A DNA stretch of 64,000 bases from Brachypterus glaber (taxonomy: Eukaryota; Arthropoda; Insecta; Coleoptera; Kateretidae), in NCBI GenBank assembly GCA_958510825.1, contig OY294051.1:3100001-3164000 (forward strand). Direction: 5' to 3'. Numbering within the stretch: position 1 is the first letter of the stretch; each line of letters begins with the position of its first letter. Position numbers and translations under genes: made by a program. Below are positions 1 through 11,475 of this stretch, piece by piece. Under the pieces are notes generated by a model. It searched no databases and had not been told where the DNA came from. It worked only from the letters and a program-made list of their open reading frames with translations.

Positions 1-886
1 GATACCCATGCTTGAGGTCGAAAAACGGACACCCTGTATATTTAACACCCCGTTGCAAAAACTAGATATTTATAGAAAATCTCTAATCTTATAAATCAGC
101 TTTCCTCCAGGAACATATAAAACAACAAGCGTCAGGATGTTTATCTGGTGACTTGATTCTAGTCTCGATAATGTATTATATCGGGTCGAGGCGCCGCGGC
201 GCCGAACGTTATTCGCACTTAATTCTCTTTGAGAATATTGAGAATACCTATTCAGTAAGGGGCTGTCCATATATTACGTAACGCAATTTTTCAAAAAAAT
301 TGACCGCCCCCACCTGTGTAACAAACTGTCACATTTACCCCCCCCCCTGTGTAACGCGTAACAATATAAAATTTTTGTTTTGCAATAAATTTACCTGTAT
401 TCTCACTATTGATTCGTTTTTCTCGACAAAACAAACATGAACCTAAAATATAGTATAACATAACCATAAAAAAATTTACACGTAAAAATCACTCAAACTT
501 TAAAAAAATATTCATAATCAATATCACACAGGGAAAAATACTAGGTACCTCTTTTTACACTGAGTGTCACATATAACACGTATATTGTTTATGCACAGGT
601 ACACAAAATAGTACACACATTGGTGTTCTGTGAGTACACATTCCGCTCGAAAATGTAGATCACTTAAGAACAAGGTCGTAAGATTTTTTTTTAATATGTC
701 AACAGTTTTTTTACTGATAACAATATTATTTAAATATGCAAAGTTTCGTCAATTTTTGTGTGAAAAAGGGAATTATGGGCCACTAAATAGTTATTTATGT
801 TGAAATAAAAATATAATATTATTAGGGAATTTTCTTTTTGGGTTGGTATTGAAGACCTAAATTTACGTTGCCTAACGCATTGGACT
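1..886. other. AT-rich non-genic stretch with a MITE fragment
   Basis: No supportable coding sequence is present. Around 262-360 there is a fragment that starts GGGGCTGTCCATAT and contains TTACGTAACGC followed by C-rich blocks. It resembles the palindromic elements at 31163-31314 and 21690-21775, which share the TTACGTAACGC motif, but only one end can be seen here. The rest is unremarkable AT-rich sequence. Confidence 0.5.
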
Positions 887-1124
887 CAACGAACTAAAAT
901 AGGCATTTCATTTGTAAAAACTGACAAAAACGTCGGCAACATAAACATTCGTCTGTCTTACTCGCACATCTTTGTTCTAACAGAGACAACAATACCAGTT
1001 AATGGTAATTGTTATTGTTCAGGCCTGAATATACCTACTATTTGTTTACAAACAAACCGAGATGTTGGCGATACTTTATTTTGATGGTATGCCTATTCTA
1101 GAAGGAAGAGTTATTAGTTCGTTG
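887..1124 (+). mobile_element. hAT-like palindromic MITE, copy a
   Basis: This is a 238-bp non-coding element with inverted ends beginning CAACGAAC and ending GTTCGTTG. It is flanked by a perfect 8-bp direct repeat, ATTGGACT, at 879-886 and 1125-1132. The interior shares the blocks CTGTCTTACTCGCAC and CAAACCGAGATGTTGGCGA with copies at 19481, 22454, 28378 and 43824. The 8-bp target duplication suggests mobilisation by a hAT-type transposase; no transposase is encoded here. The left part is slightly deleted relative to the 254-bp copies. Confidence 0.85.
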
Positions 1125-1499
1125 ATTGGACTGCTGTCCATTTATAAAAGATTCTAGCATTTTAGACTCTAGACAAAAATGTTGTTAACTTAAGAGTAAA
1201 AATTGTAAAAAACATAGAAGTTGCCTATTAAACAGCAATTCTTGTATGCAGACATTTATGTATGTAGATATGCAAATAATATGTGTAAACACAATCGTAA
1301 GTTGTGTATTTAAATGATTTTATTGTTAAGATTTAAAGAAAATGTCTTATTGTCTTCTCACACCTGCCTTTGAGGTGAGGTTTCCTACGCCCTCTTACAA
1401 AGCCTTCTCGGAAATTTTATTTTCTATTCAGTACCCATTAGGTTCAGTTTAACTGTACCCCCGTTCTGCACTACTAGCAAAAAAGCCCGTAAGTATATT

Positions 1500-1765
1500 A
1501 ATAGCCCAGTCAAATAACGAAAAATTCCTGTAGGTATTAAAGTGCAATAAATGTACACGGGCTGATATTTTAAAGGGTAATAATGGATAGTAACAGAACA
1601 CTCCTGTTAAGGGATGCCCGCTATCTTGAATTTTAGGGATACGTTGCTTAATATCTTACGATAAAAATGCATATAACCAATTTTGTTAAGAGGAAGTTTC
1701 CAACAATTTTTGTTTCGATGATCTTTTTAATATATTAATAACAATCGAGTTATTGATTGTAGGTA
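1500..1765 (+). repeat. Dispersed repeat, uninterrupted (empty-site) copy
   Basis: This block matches, in reverse complement, the sequence around 26475-26625 joined to 27490-27615. Shared stretches include GGATAGTAACAGAACA, CTTACGATAAAAATGCA and TATAACCAATTTTGTTAAG. The distant copy is interrupted by an 851-bp Jockey-like insertion, whereas here the target (GCTATCTTGAATT at about 1620-1632) is uninterrupted. No coding capacity is visible. The full extent and class of the repeat are unknown. Confidence 0.75.
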
Positions 1766-1973
1766 GGTACGACTTTTGGCATTATTTGTGCAGTATTGTA
1801 CTGTTCTATATAAAATGTACACACGAGCCCTTGTATTCTGCACACCGATTTCGCAAGCTCTTTGTGTAGAATTGGTCCCTCTTTGAGTGTGCCAACTGCG
1901 CCATATCTTTTTCAACAAATTTATACGCCTTTTCAAAATTCAATGTGTATTTTAAAATATTGGGGTCATAGGT

Positions 1974-3168
1974 ATTATAGTTTATGTTGGTAATAGAACA
2001 TTTTTTACGAAACTATTTTTTATTATATTGAGTATGAGCACAAAAAAATATATTTTAAGGAAAAATAGGTCTGTAGATAAGTCCTGGCGCCAGAAGTTGC
2101 ATGATACGTCTATAGACTTTCCTTTTTTTCTTTCTGACAAACATCTATTGTTTGTATAAAATATTTTTTGTTCGATTATATTTAAAAGCGCATCTTTTTG
2201 TACAATACATAATGAAAAAGCTTGGTCTTTCACATTAATTTGAAAATTAATATATTCTAAGTAGCTTGGTGCACTGATTTGAAACTGATAAAATTTTAAT
2301 TTAACGTCAAACGTTTTTTCGAGAATATAAATTTATTTTAGAAGATATTATAATCGAATAAAAAATATTGTATGATACACGAACGAAAACTGCTTTTAGG
2401 GCAGTTACAGTTGGCAAACTTGCTCTCCAAGCTCAACCTGAAATCTTTGTAATCGCCCTATAAACAGTATTTTTCTTTCTTGTATAATAAATTTATAAAC
2501 TATTAAAATATGTACAAAAAGCTTCTGTAAATACTCTTCTTTACAGAAAAAAAGGATTACTTGAACTAAGGACACGTCTTTTGATATATTCAAAGCCATA
2601 TTCTCTTGTTTCAAGTATCATTTCTTTGAACCAAAGTCAATGTCCTTGAATGAAGAGCACGGTTTTTTAAATAAAGATTGAACATATTAAAAAAAAAACG
2701 TGTTCTTGGTTAAAGGAATCCTTTTTTCTGTGTACTTTCCCAAGGAAATTCTTAAAAAATAATAAAAAAACTTCTATTGCCTTTTTACGAAAAAAAAAGT
2801 TTCAGTGTCATTTATCTATCCGCGAAAATTGTTAATCACTATAACTCGAGAAACATTTAAGCTAAAGGCTTCACATTTGTACCTTATCTAAAGTTATCGG
2901 ATGGGATTGTTTTTGGCAAAAATTTGGATAGGACTCAAAAGTGGTAAAAACTGCTTTTTTATTTTTTTTTATTTGTTTTTTTTTTAAACATTTTGAATAC
3001 AAGTTTTTTCAAAAAAAATATATTTTTCAAAAAAAAATACATTGCATGCGTTCAATAGTTTATCTAGTTTCTAACAATAATGAAAAATGATGCAATGGAT
3101 GCAGGATCCTCACGGCTAGTTTTTAATGCAATAATTGCGATTTATGCAAGAACGAAATCAACTCATGC

Positions 3169-3169
<1 letters not shown>
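1974..3169. other. AT-rich stretch without a gene (repeated at 10246-11441)
   Basis: No domain, splice structure or long frame that I can support. Short frames here are low-complexity and unrelated to any family I know. The stretch just before the retrotransposon (about 3100-3169) resembles 8630-8690: both contain GGCTAGT, TGCAATAAT and CTCATGCG. It probably belongs to an older dispersed repeat into which the retrotransposon inserted. Confidence 0.5.
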
Positions 3170-3202
<33 letters not shown>

Positions 3203-4481
3203 CAAATATTTTATTTATAAGAAATCTCCAAAATAAACAAAATGGAATAATTCCAAAAAATCAATTTTCAATTATTCAAAAGATTATTGGAAGAGCCGCA
3301 CCATCTTCCAAACCTAGGCTTCTTAATTTTCTTCTTCTTCCTCTAAGTCTCAAAGAAATACTTCGAATAATGGAAAATTGAGTCTGGACTCTAACCCAAC
3401 TAACCACATTCGAAAATGGTTTACTCCATTTTTCAGAAAGGCCGTTTGTCAATCGCTTTAAAAACATTTCATACTCTTTGCCTAAAGCACCATCACACGA
3501 GCAAACTAAAGGTGTAAAAGATCCTCTAATGTCCTCAGTAACTCTATCATATTTCCTGTGTTTTTCATGTGCATGATTATACGAAATAGTAGACCAGTCT
3601 AAGGAGAGGTAAGAGGGTGCGTCTGCATTTACAATGCGATTATCAAAAAACGCAGCCCTCTCAGACTCCCAAACTCCATTTATTTTTATATCTGCAATCA
3701 ATGCAAAAGTGTTTGTTAAAGAATCCGACTCTCTTAATATTGGTTCTGTTGAAACTCCATTCCATAATAAATTTCCTAACATTGCACAATTATCTCTGTG
3801 ATTATCATGGCCATGTTTTATTAGACCTCCTTTTTTGCAGTCAAGGGCATGTGTAATATTCATATTCTCTCCACATCCATCGCATTTTGTTGGTAGACCT
3901 GCTGGTTGATGGCTGTATCTTAATGAAAGGGCATCCCGAAATTGTATTGGTGACAGATCAAAATTATCAGATGCAGTTGGAATTACTGTCAACCATTGAG
4001 AAGCCTTTGATTCAACAATGCGCCGTAAAGTACGTTGTTGTTTTTGTGGCAAGGAATCAATAATAATATTACTATCATCTAATTCTTTTGTTTTAATTCT
4101 AGATATTTTTTCTTTTAAACTAGATTTTAATGAATTTTCATATTCACGAATATCGAGAGGCTCCTTTAATTTTATGCATTCAACTAATTTTTTAACTGTA
4201 TTTGATGACACTTGATAAGCATCTTCACATGTTTTAACAGGATCATTTAGGGCTAATCCTCCTAATCTGACTGGTAAATCGAAAAGCTGATGTTCAATAT
4301 CAGATATTTCCCATCCTAATATAGCTGAAGTTAAAGGTTCTCTTATTGCTTCACGAATAGGGACATATTCTTCACAGTTACTTTTAACTACTCGCTGCAT
4401 AAAAGTCCATTCAAATTGTAAAGATTTGGTAAAAGCTGTATAAGCTGCTTGTGGACTAGATTTGGCTGCATTTCCTAATTT
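3170..4481 (-). mobile_element. 5'-truncated non-LTR retrotransposon insertion (copy 1)
   Basis: A 1.3-kb insertion lies on the minus strand. Its 3' end is a 30-base poly(A), read as poly(T) at 3170-3199 on the plus strand. The 5' end stops at 4481. The 9-11 bp direct repeat CTCATGCG(TTT) occurs at 3162-3170 and 4482-4492. Poly(A), 5' truncation and a short target duplication are the hallmarks of target-primed reverse transcription. The insertion carries only the C-terminal part of the element's ORF plus about 76 bases of 3' UTR. Confidence 0.9.
3276..4480 (-). pseudogene. Non-LTR retrotransposon ORF, C-terminal fragment (post-RT zinc motif and endonuclease-like domain)
   Basis: The frame is open from the truncation point at 4480 to a stop at 3276, about 400 codons. 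The first Met, at 4400, is internal to the original protein. The start ([16 protein letters not shown], then [13 protein letters not shown]) matches the region after the reverse-transcriptase palm in a retroelement family common in invertebrates. Further on come [20 protein letters not shown] and HDNHRD, a Cys/His zinc-knuckle-like motif. These are followed by AFFDNRIV and [14 protein letters not shown], which could be the core of a restriction-like (PD-D/EXK) endonuclease as in R2-type elements. That assignment is from motif order only. There are no internal stops, so the insertion is young, but it cannot make a complete protein. Confidence 0.8.
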
Positions 4482-4634
4482 CTCATGCGTTTATTGTTCA
4501 GGTTCTTTACTTTATTAAGATAAAAATCCGCGACCACCCGTGAATAGTAATTTTCCTATTTGTTTATTCAATATTGGTATTATTTTTTGGGTTGGAACAC
4601 CTTTTCAGAGCCGTACCTGTCATTTGCAAAATAA

Positions 4635-5150
4635 CCCATTCAGATAAATGGCCAACCCATTAACTGGGAAAACCATGCCAAATACCTCGGTATTACAATC
4701 TCCAAAAACCTGACGTGGAATCAGCACGTCAAAAACACCCTCCAAATAGCCAACTGCCGCCTCTCCAAACCCTACCCCCTAATAGGTAGAAAAAGCCTCC
4801 TATCCATTAAAAACAAACTTCTTCTTTACAACCAAACCCTAAAGCCGGTACTTCTTTACGGAGCCCCAGCCTGGAAAAAAATCACCCTTAATAAAGCGCT
4901 CTCAGCAAAACTTCAGGCCTTCCAAAACAAGGCACTCAGAATATGCCTCGATGCCTCCTGATTCATGAGGAACAACCAAATACACAGAGATCTCGAAATG
5001 CCCCTCCTAAAAACGGAAATCATCCGCTACAGCAAGTCTTTTATACAAGACAATTTAGATCACCCAAACCCCCTCATTTCAAACTTTCTAGATTACTATC
5101 ACGAAATACACTACACCCATAAAAAGATCAAAAACGTCCTCAACCAGTAA
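4635..5150 (+). pseudogene. Jockey-like reverse transcriptase, C-terminal fragment with an in-frame stop
   Basis: The frame opens directly at the truncation point: PIQINGQPINWENHAKYLG, then ITISKNLTWNQHVKNTL, then LLYGAPAW and KLQAFQNKALRICLDA. This is the typical post-palm region of Jockey-clade reverse transcriptases (YLGxxL...LTWxxH, Y.xPxW). A TGA at about 4959-4961 interrupts the frame where the copy at 27 kb has Trp (APWFMRN versus AS-stop-FMRN). The frame then continues to the normal stop at 5150. It is dead by both truncation and the nonsense change. Confidence 0.88.
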
Positions 5151-5384
5151 TGGTATCCACTAATTCAGGACAGATGCATTCCCAGCATCAGTGAGCTAGT
5201 CTCACTCCTCCCGCACATCCCTCCTCTCCCTATCCCATCCACTCCCCAGCGCCAAATTATGACAGATGCAACTCGCATCAATGAGCAAAGATTCACTGCC
5301 CCAACTATCCATTCTGATTAATTATATTTTAGATAAATGAGCCATAGGCTGCGCCTGTCTCTTAAAGACCCAAACAAACTACTG
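4635..5384 (+). mobile_element. 5'-truncated Jockey-like retrotransposon insertion (copy 1)
   Basis: This 750-bp insertion is bounded by a perfect 13-bp direct repeat, ATTTGCAAAATAA, at 4622-4634 and 5385-5397. It contains the C-terminal end of a reverse-transcriptase ORF, then a 3' UTR with one copy of a 45-50 bp motif (GATGCAACTCGCAT), ending CAAACAAACTACTG. Related copies lie at 26626-27476 (minus) and 37465-37709 (minus, 3' end only). The tail in those copies is a short GAT repeat rather than poly(A). Confidence 0.9.
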
Positions 5385-5397
5385 ATTTGCAAAATAA

Positions 5398-6354
5398 TCT
5401 GATTTAAACGAAAAATTGGTGACCACGAAAACGCTTTCAGATATAGACTTCTTGCGAAGAAGTTTCTATCCAAAGTTCTCATGTGGGAGTAAAAGGAGTG
5501 ATAACTCATAAAATAAATTGCTCTAATATCATTTTTGTTTGTTTTTTTAACTTTTTATAAATATTTTTTAATTTTTTTTATCTTCTTTACAATTTTTTTT
5601 CCGACATTTTGTTTTTCTTAATTCAGTTTTATAAAAAATCAAATCCGTTATAAAAACAAATCTATTACGTCACGTTTGTAAGATAAATGGGAAAAATATG
5701 CATACATGTCATGTCATTTTTCATTCTTTTTCACTGGATAACTATTTTTCTAGCATTTCAAGATCACTGCTATATTGCAAGACCATGTAGGTCAGACGAA
5801 ACATATAAATTCTTCATAAAATATGGAAAAATTCGTGATTTATATACTTACTTTATATTTACTTCTTGGTATTTATTTTCAACAACATTTGATTAATGTT
5901 ATAGTCGTCTAATGGTGGAGGTTGCTTGCAAAACAACTTTACACTACGATATTTCAACAACGCTTTGACGCAGAGACTTAAATTTTGGACCAATGATTTT
6001 CAAAGTGGCAAAAAAGTTTTGGTCAAACATTCAAGTCTCTATGTTAAAGCGTTCGTGAAATATCCTAGTTTAAATTTGTTTTGCAAACGACCTACACCAT
6101 TAATACGACTTTATATTTTTATTAACAAACCAGAAACTCTGTTATTTTGTATTAGCCGGGACATCCGATATTTAGTAAAATTTCGATTAGAATGACTGGA
6201 AATGTTGAGTATGCAGTCATATGCAGAATTTCGGCAACTACCTAATAGATTTATATAGTACACGGAGTCCGCCTGCCAGTAGTAACATCTCGTAAATTTT
6301 TTGTAAACTTTTAAATATGGCCGCCATTAAACTGGTATATACGTTTTCGTTTGT
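5398..6354. other. AT-rich stretch with a long hairpin (repeated at 13671-14627)
   Basis: No gene can be supported. At about 5937-6075 there is an imperfect inverted repeat with arms of roughly 40-45 bases around a 55-base loop. The left arm contains TTTCAACAACGCTTTGACGC and the right arm GTTAAAGCGTTCGTGAAATA. A related single arm occurs near 6595-6650 and again, reversed, near 40230-40290. This points to a decayed foldback element. An 89-codon frame across the hairpin is explained by the repeat. Confidence 0.55.
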
Positions 6355-7281
6355 ACACGGTAAAAATATATTACATTAAATTACATAGTCCTTAAATGGT
6401 AATATGTTGCCATAGACCGGAATGGTAAAAATTACATAGTCCATAATGGTAATATTTTGCATAGAACGGAACGGTAAAAATTACATAGTCCAGAATGGTA
6501 ATATTTTGCATAGACCGGAACGCTAAAAATTACATAATCCAGAATGGTTTGGACTTGAAATTTGAAAAAAAATATTTACTACTTAGAAAATGTTCTAAAT
6601 TACAAGTCTCTGTGTCAAAGCTTTTTTGAAATATCGTAGCGTAAAGTTCATTTGGATTAATAAACCAAACTATTTGCACCCTTAATACGAGTATAAATTG
6701 TTTACATCTTTCTTTAAAGATCTATTGGTTGATAAAGATCGTAATTTATAATGAACGTAAATTTTAGGCCACAAATAAAGCATTTAAATATCGTACATAA
6801 ATATTATTTACCTTTTTTACACTTTTAACACTTTAACCTAGCAGCATGCGTCGCTATCTCTCTAACAATAACAATATTAAACGGTCCGTCTCAAGATGCG
6901 ACGCCTTCTTGGTTATTGTCCAAAGCGCACGCGCGTTTTAAAATAACATAGGCCGACATTGTAAAATCATGTAAAAATATGTAAATCAATGTAAATATAT
7001 ATTTTTACATTATTTTACATTCTTTTACATTATTTTACATTTTTTACATTATTTTACATTCTTTTACAAATCTTTTACATTCTTTTACATTGTTTAACAT
7101 TCTTTTACATTATTTTACATTCTTTTACATTATTTTACATTAGTTTACATTATTTTACATTATTTTACATTTTTTTACATAAATTCATGAATTATGCATA
7201 GTCCAGAATAGTAAAATTATTATTCCGTACTATGTAAATTCATGTATTTTTACATTATTTTACATGTAGTTTTTACAGTGT
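6355..7281 (+). mobile_element. Inverted-repeat element with TTTTACATTA array (copy 1)
   Basis: The element begins ACACGGTAAAAA and ends TTTTTACAGTGT, giving short terminal inverted repeats. Its 5' part repeats a 60-70 base motif (ATTACATAGTCC...GGTAATATTTTGCATAGA) about three times. Its 3' part is an array of roughly 11-base TTTTACATTA/C units at about 6995-7185. A reverse-oriented relative lies at 39731-40484, with the same order of motifs and a shorter array. There is no coding capacity. The superfamily cannot be assigned; a repeat on both strands and no transposase make it non-autonomous. Confidence 0.75.
6995..7185 (+). repeat. Short tandem array, TTTTACATT(A/C) units
   Basis: About seventeen imperfect units of 10-11 bases, mostly TTTTACATTA or TTTTACATTC, form an array inside the inverted-repeat element. 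The duplicate array is at about 15268-15458. Confidence 0.85.
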
Positions 7282-7670
7282 AGCTTTATTTAAGCATTTT
7301 ATTTTTAAAATGCTTCAACGGAAAAACTGAAATAAATTAATTAAGGTTATAGGTTAATCTAAGTATCACCTAAAGTCGCCTTTAATGTAAATAGTTAAAT
7401 TTTATAAAATGACCACCCAGCAGGATAAAATCAAGCAACAAATTAAATAATGTCAAAACGTCAAAATTCAGATATGAACTATTAGAACCTATTCACTACG
7501 ATATTAAATAATTAATTTAAATTAAAAAGTCATTTATATTAAAAAGAAACTCAAATTAGAAAAGTAATTTATTAAATTTTAATTAATTTTGATACTGACC
7601 GTAAACACCAAAGTGTATCTCAAAATTTAAAACTGTTTGTTTATTTTAAGGTGCATACTGGCAACTGTAA

Positions 7671-8012
7671 AATATTTTATCCAATACATACAGATAATAA
7701 GATAATTACCAGCTTTATTTTAAATAGATAAACTCAATAATAACCCCCGCTTGGCTTTTACTTTATTGAGTGGATAATTATTTATTTTACCCACTCAACT
7801 GTCACTTGTCAAATTATTTTCTTGTAAATGTCATTAAAATTTTTAATAAAAATATGAATTCCTAAGCTATTTATTGGATAAAACCTTGTATGGCACTCAT
7901 GGGTAAACCGATATTGCCCTCTCGAAAATTAACCTGCTTGGCTGACGCCTCGCAGGTTAATTTTCCCATGGGCAATATCTTACTTTACCCACTAGTACTA
8001 TAAATAACTATT
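7671..8012 (+). mobile_element. Nested-hairpin MITE family A (copy 1)
   Basis: This 340-bp element is built from nested inverted repeats. The innermost is GAAAATTAACCTG / CAGGTTAATTTTC around a GC-rich loop containing GGCTGACGCCT. Outside it lie GGGTAAACCGATATTGCC and GGGCAATATCTTACTTTACCC, and a further hairpin, ACTCAATAA / TTATTGAGT, sits in the 5' half. The right end is TAAATAACTATT and the left end AATATTTTATCCAATAC. Other copies are at 15944, 28111 (partial), 31661, 38979, 51923 (reverse, truncated) and 53602 (reverse). Confidence 0.85.
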
Positions 8013-8133
8013 TAATATTTTAACTTTAACATGGTTAAATTGTTTTTTAAGCATTTGTATGTCTTATTTTTACTGTTATATTACCTAAAAACAAGTATTC
8101 TACCCCTAGTTTCCCCTAGGTTCCTACACACTC

Positions 8134-8495
8134 AGAGACCGTTATCAAATTGAATACAATAACGGAGCTAGACACTACCACATGTCATGTGATATCTAAT
8201 AACACAACTATAATGCCGTAACATTAGTATAATTTACTAATTTTTCAGTATAATTTACTAATGTTACAGTATTATTTACTAATGTTACAGTATTATTTAC
8301 TAATGTTACAGTATTGTTTACTGATGTAACTGTAACAGTATTATTTACAAATTTTACAGTTTTATTTACTAATGTTACAGTGTTATTTAATAATCTTAGA
8401 GTATTATTTACTAATGATGTGTTATTAGATAAGTTATCTAAGATTGTATTGTATCGTCTAGCTCCGTTATTGTATTGAATACAACAACAGTCTCT
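8134..8495 (+). mobile_element. Inverted-repeat element carrying a 21-bp minisatellite (copy 1)
   Basis: Terminal inverted repeats of nearly 40 bases begin AGAGAC and include AATACAATAACGGAGCTAG on both sides. The interior is filled by an array of 21-22 base units of the form TTACAGTATTATTTACTAATG at 8219-8415, about nine units with several degenerate. There is no coding capacity. The second copy is at 16407-16768 with its array at about 16492-16688. Confidence 0.8.
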
Positions 8496-9049
8496 CGTGC
8501 ATGTTTACCTTTTTACCAGGCAATTTTTTTTCTGTATCTGTTATGATATAGGTTAAGAAAACATTTCAAATTTTTGTTTTGTTTAATCATAACAATATAA
8601 TTTGCAATTTGCTAGTAGAATCTTCATGGCTAGTCTGAAAATGCTATTTTGCATAATATGCAATAATATGCAATAATGAAAACAGCTCATGCGATATGGA
8701 ATTTTAAATTCGTTATACGTGAGAATTATATTAGGCTCTTGGCGGTCATAAAGGTGGAAGAGTCTTAAGTTTAATATCAAATTTTCAAATTTCTAAACAA
8801 AAAATACTTAAAGTTTTTTTTGACGAAAATTAAAGAAATGTTATTATTCAAGCATATTTTTGATTAAATGTTCCTGATTAATTAAATGCATCTAATTAGT
8901 TTAATAAAAGTACATACAAATATTTATTATTTTTAAGAATTTTAATCGGTAAAATTTATTAAAAAATAGATTAGTGTACATAATATTTATTTAATGTTTT
9001 GTATAATTTTGATTAAAACTAGATGAAACGTTGCAAGCACCCTGTCAAA
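8496..9049. other. AT-rich stretch without a gene (repeated at 16769-17322)
   Basis: Nothing recognisable as coding. The 8630-8690 segment resembles the target sequence of the poly(A) retrotransposon near 3100-3170, so it is probably part of an old dispersed repeat. Confidence 0.5.
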
Positions 9050-9778
<729 letters not shown>

Positions 9779-10073
9779 AATTAAAATGCCTGTCCTCAAA
9801 CATAAATATCCATTCATATAATTCCCTAACATAACAATTTGTTATTAACAAACAATAATAATTTAAATTTATTTATACTACAATTTTTCATTTTATTTGG
9901 CAATGGATTCAAAAAATTTACACGGTTTTTGTGGTTTTGAGGTTAAATACATTAATATGTATTTCTTGTGTTTTTCATAAACACATATTAATTTACTTTT
10001 TTAAATAATTTGGATGCATTCCCAATGTTGTTTTAAATATAAATAAGTCATGAAGATATTCCATTCCATTATA

Positions 10074-10245
10074 CAGGGTGACAGTAACTGACAAGCCAAA
10101 ATTCAAGTGGTGATTCTACATCCTAAAATATCAAAAAATGTTCCTATGAAGGTTGGTCCGGAAATGAGCACTAAGGGAGTTACGGCCGTATAAAATTGTG
10201 ATAAAAATAAGGTTTTTAATTAATAACTCTGGTATCCTCTAAGCT
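10074..10245 (+). mobile_element. Truncated mariner-like MITE at the duplication junction
   Basis: It starts CAGGGTGACAGTAACTGAC directly after a TA, then runs through GGTTGGTCCGGAAATGAGC and AATAACTCTGGTATCC. It stops abruptly at 10245, where copy 2 of the large duplication begins. The intact counterpart continues at 18339-18985. The truncation marks the duplication breakpoint. Confidence 0.85.
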
Positions 10246-11440
10246 ATTATAGTTTATGTTGGTAATAGAACATTTTTTACGAAACTATTTTTTATTATAT
10301 TGAGTATGAGCACAAAAAAATATATTTTAAGGAAAAATAGGTCTGTAGATAAGTCCTGGCGCCAGAAGTTGCATGATACGTCTATAGACTTTCCTTTTTT
10401 TCTTTCTGACAAACATCTATTGTTTGTATAAAATATTTTTTGTTCGATTATATTTAAAAGCGCATCTTTTTGTACAATACATAATGAAAAAGCTTGGTCT
10501 TTCACATTAATTTGAAAATTAATATATTCTAAGTAGCTTGGTGCACTGATTTGAAACTGATAAAATTTTAATTTAACGTCAAACGTTTTTTCGAGAATAT
10601 AAATTTATTTTAGAAGATATTATAATCGAATAAAAAATATTGTATGATACACGAACGAAAACTGCTTTTAGGGCAGTTACAGTTGGCAAACTTGCTCTCC
10701 AAGCTCAACCTGAAATCTTTGTAATCGCCCTATAAACAGTATTTTTCTTTCTTGTATAATAAATTTATAAACTATTAAAATATGTACAAAAAGCTTCTGT
10801 AAATACTCTTCTTTACAGAAAAAAAGGATTACTTGAACTAAGGACACGTCTTTTGATATATTCAAAGCCATATTCTCTTGTTTCAAGTATCATTTCTTTG
10901 AACCAAAGTCAATGTCCTTGAATGAAGAGCACGGTTTTTTAAATAAAGATTGAACATATTAAAAAAAAAACGTGTTCTTGGTTAAAGGAATCCTTTTTTC
11001 TGTGTACTTTCCCAAGGAAATTCTTAAAAAATAATAAAAAAACTTCTATTGCCTTTTTACGAAAAAAAAAGTTTCAGTGTCATTTATCTATCCGCGAAAA
11101 TTGTTAATCACTATAACTCGAGAAACATTTAAGCTAAAGGCTTCACATTTGTACCTTATCTAAAGTTATCGGATGGGATTGTTTTTGGCAAAAATTTGGA
11201 TAGGACTCAAAAGTGGTAAAAACTGCTTTTTTATTTTTTTTTATTTGTTTTTTTTTTAAACATTTTGAATACAAGTTTTTTCAAAAAAAATATATTTTTC
11301 AAAAAAAAATACATTGCATGCGTTCAATAGTTTATCTAGTTTCTAACAATAATGAAAAATGATGCAATGGATGCAGGATCCTCACGGCTAGTTTTTAATG
11401 CAATAATTGCGATTTATGCAAGAACGAAATCAACTCATGC

Positions 11441-11441
<1 letters not shown>

Positions 11442-11475
<34 letters not shown>

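Noticed and set aside
3617..4215. Plus-strand frames opposite the retrotransposon ORF
   Set aside because: Antisense shadows of the minus-strand retrotransposon fragment.
6995..7185. CRISPR-like array
   Set aside because: Units are contiguous 11-base repeats without unique spacers, inside a transposable element in a eukaryotic context.
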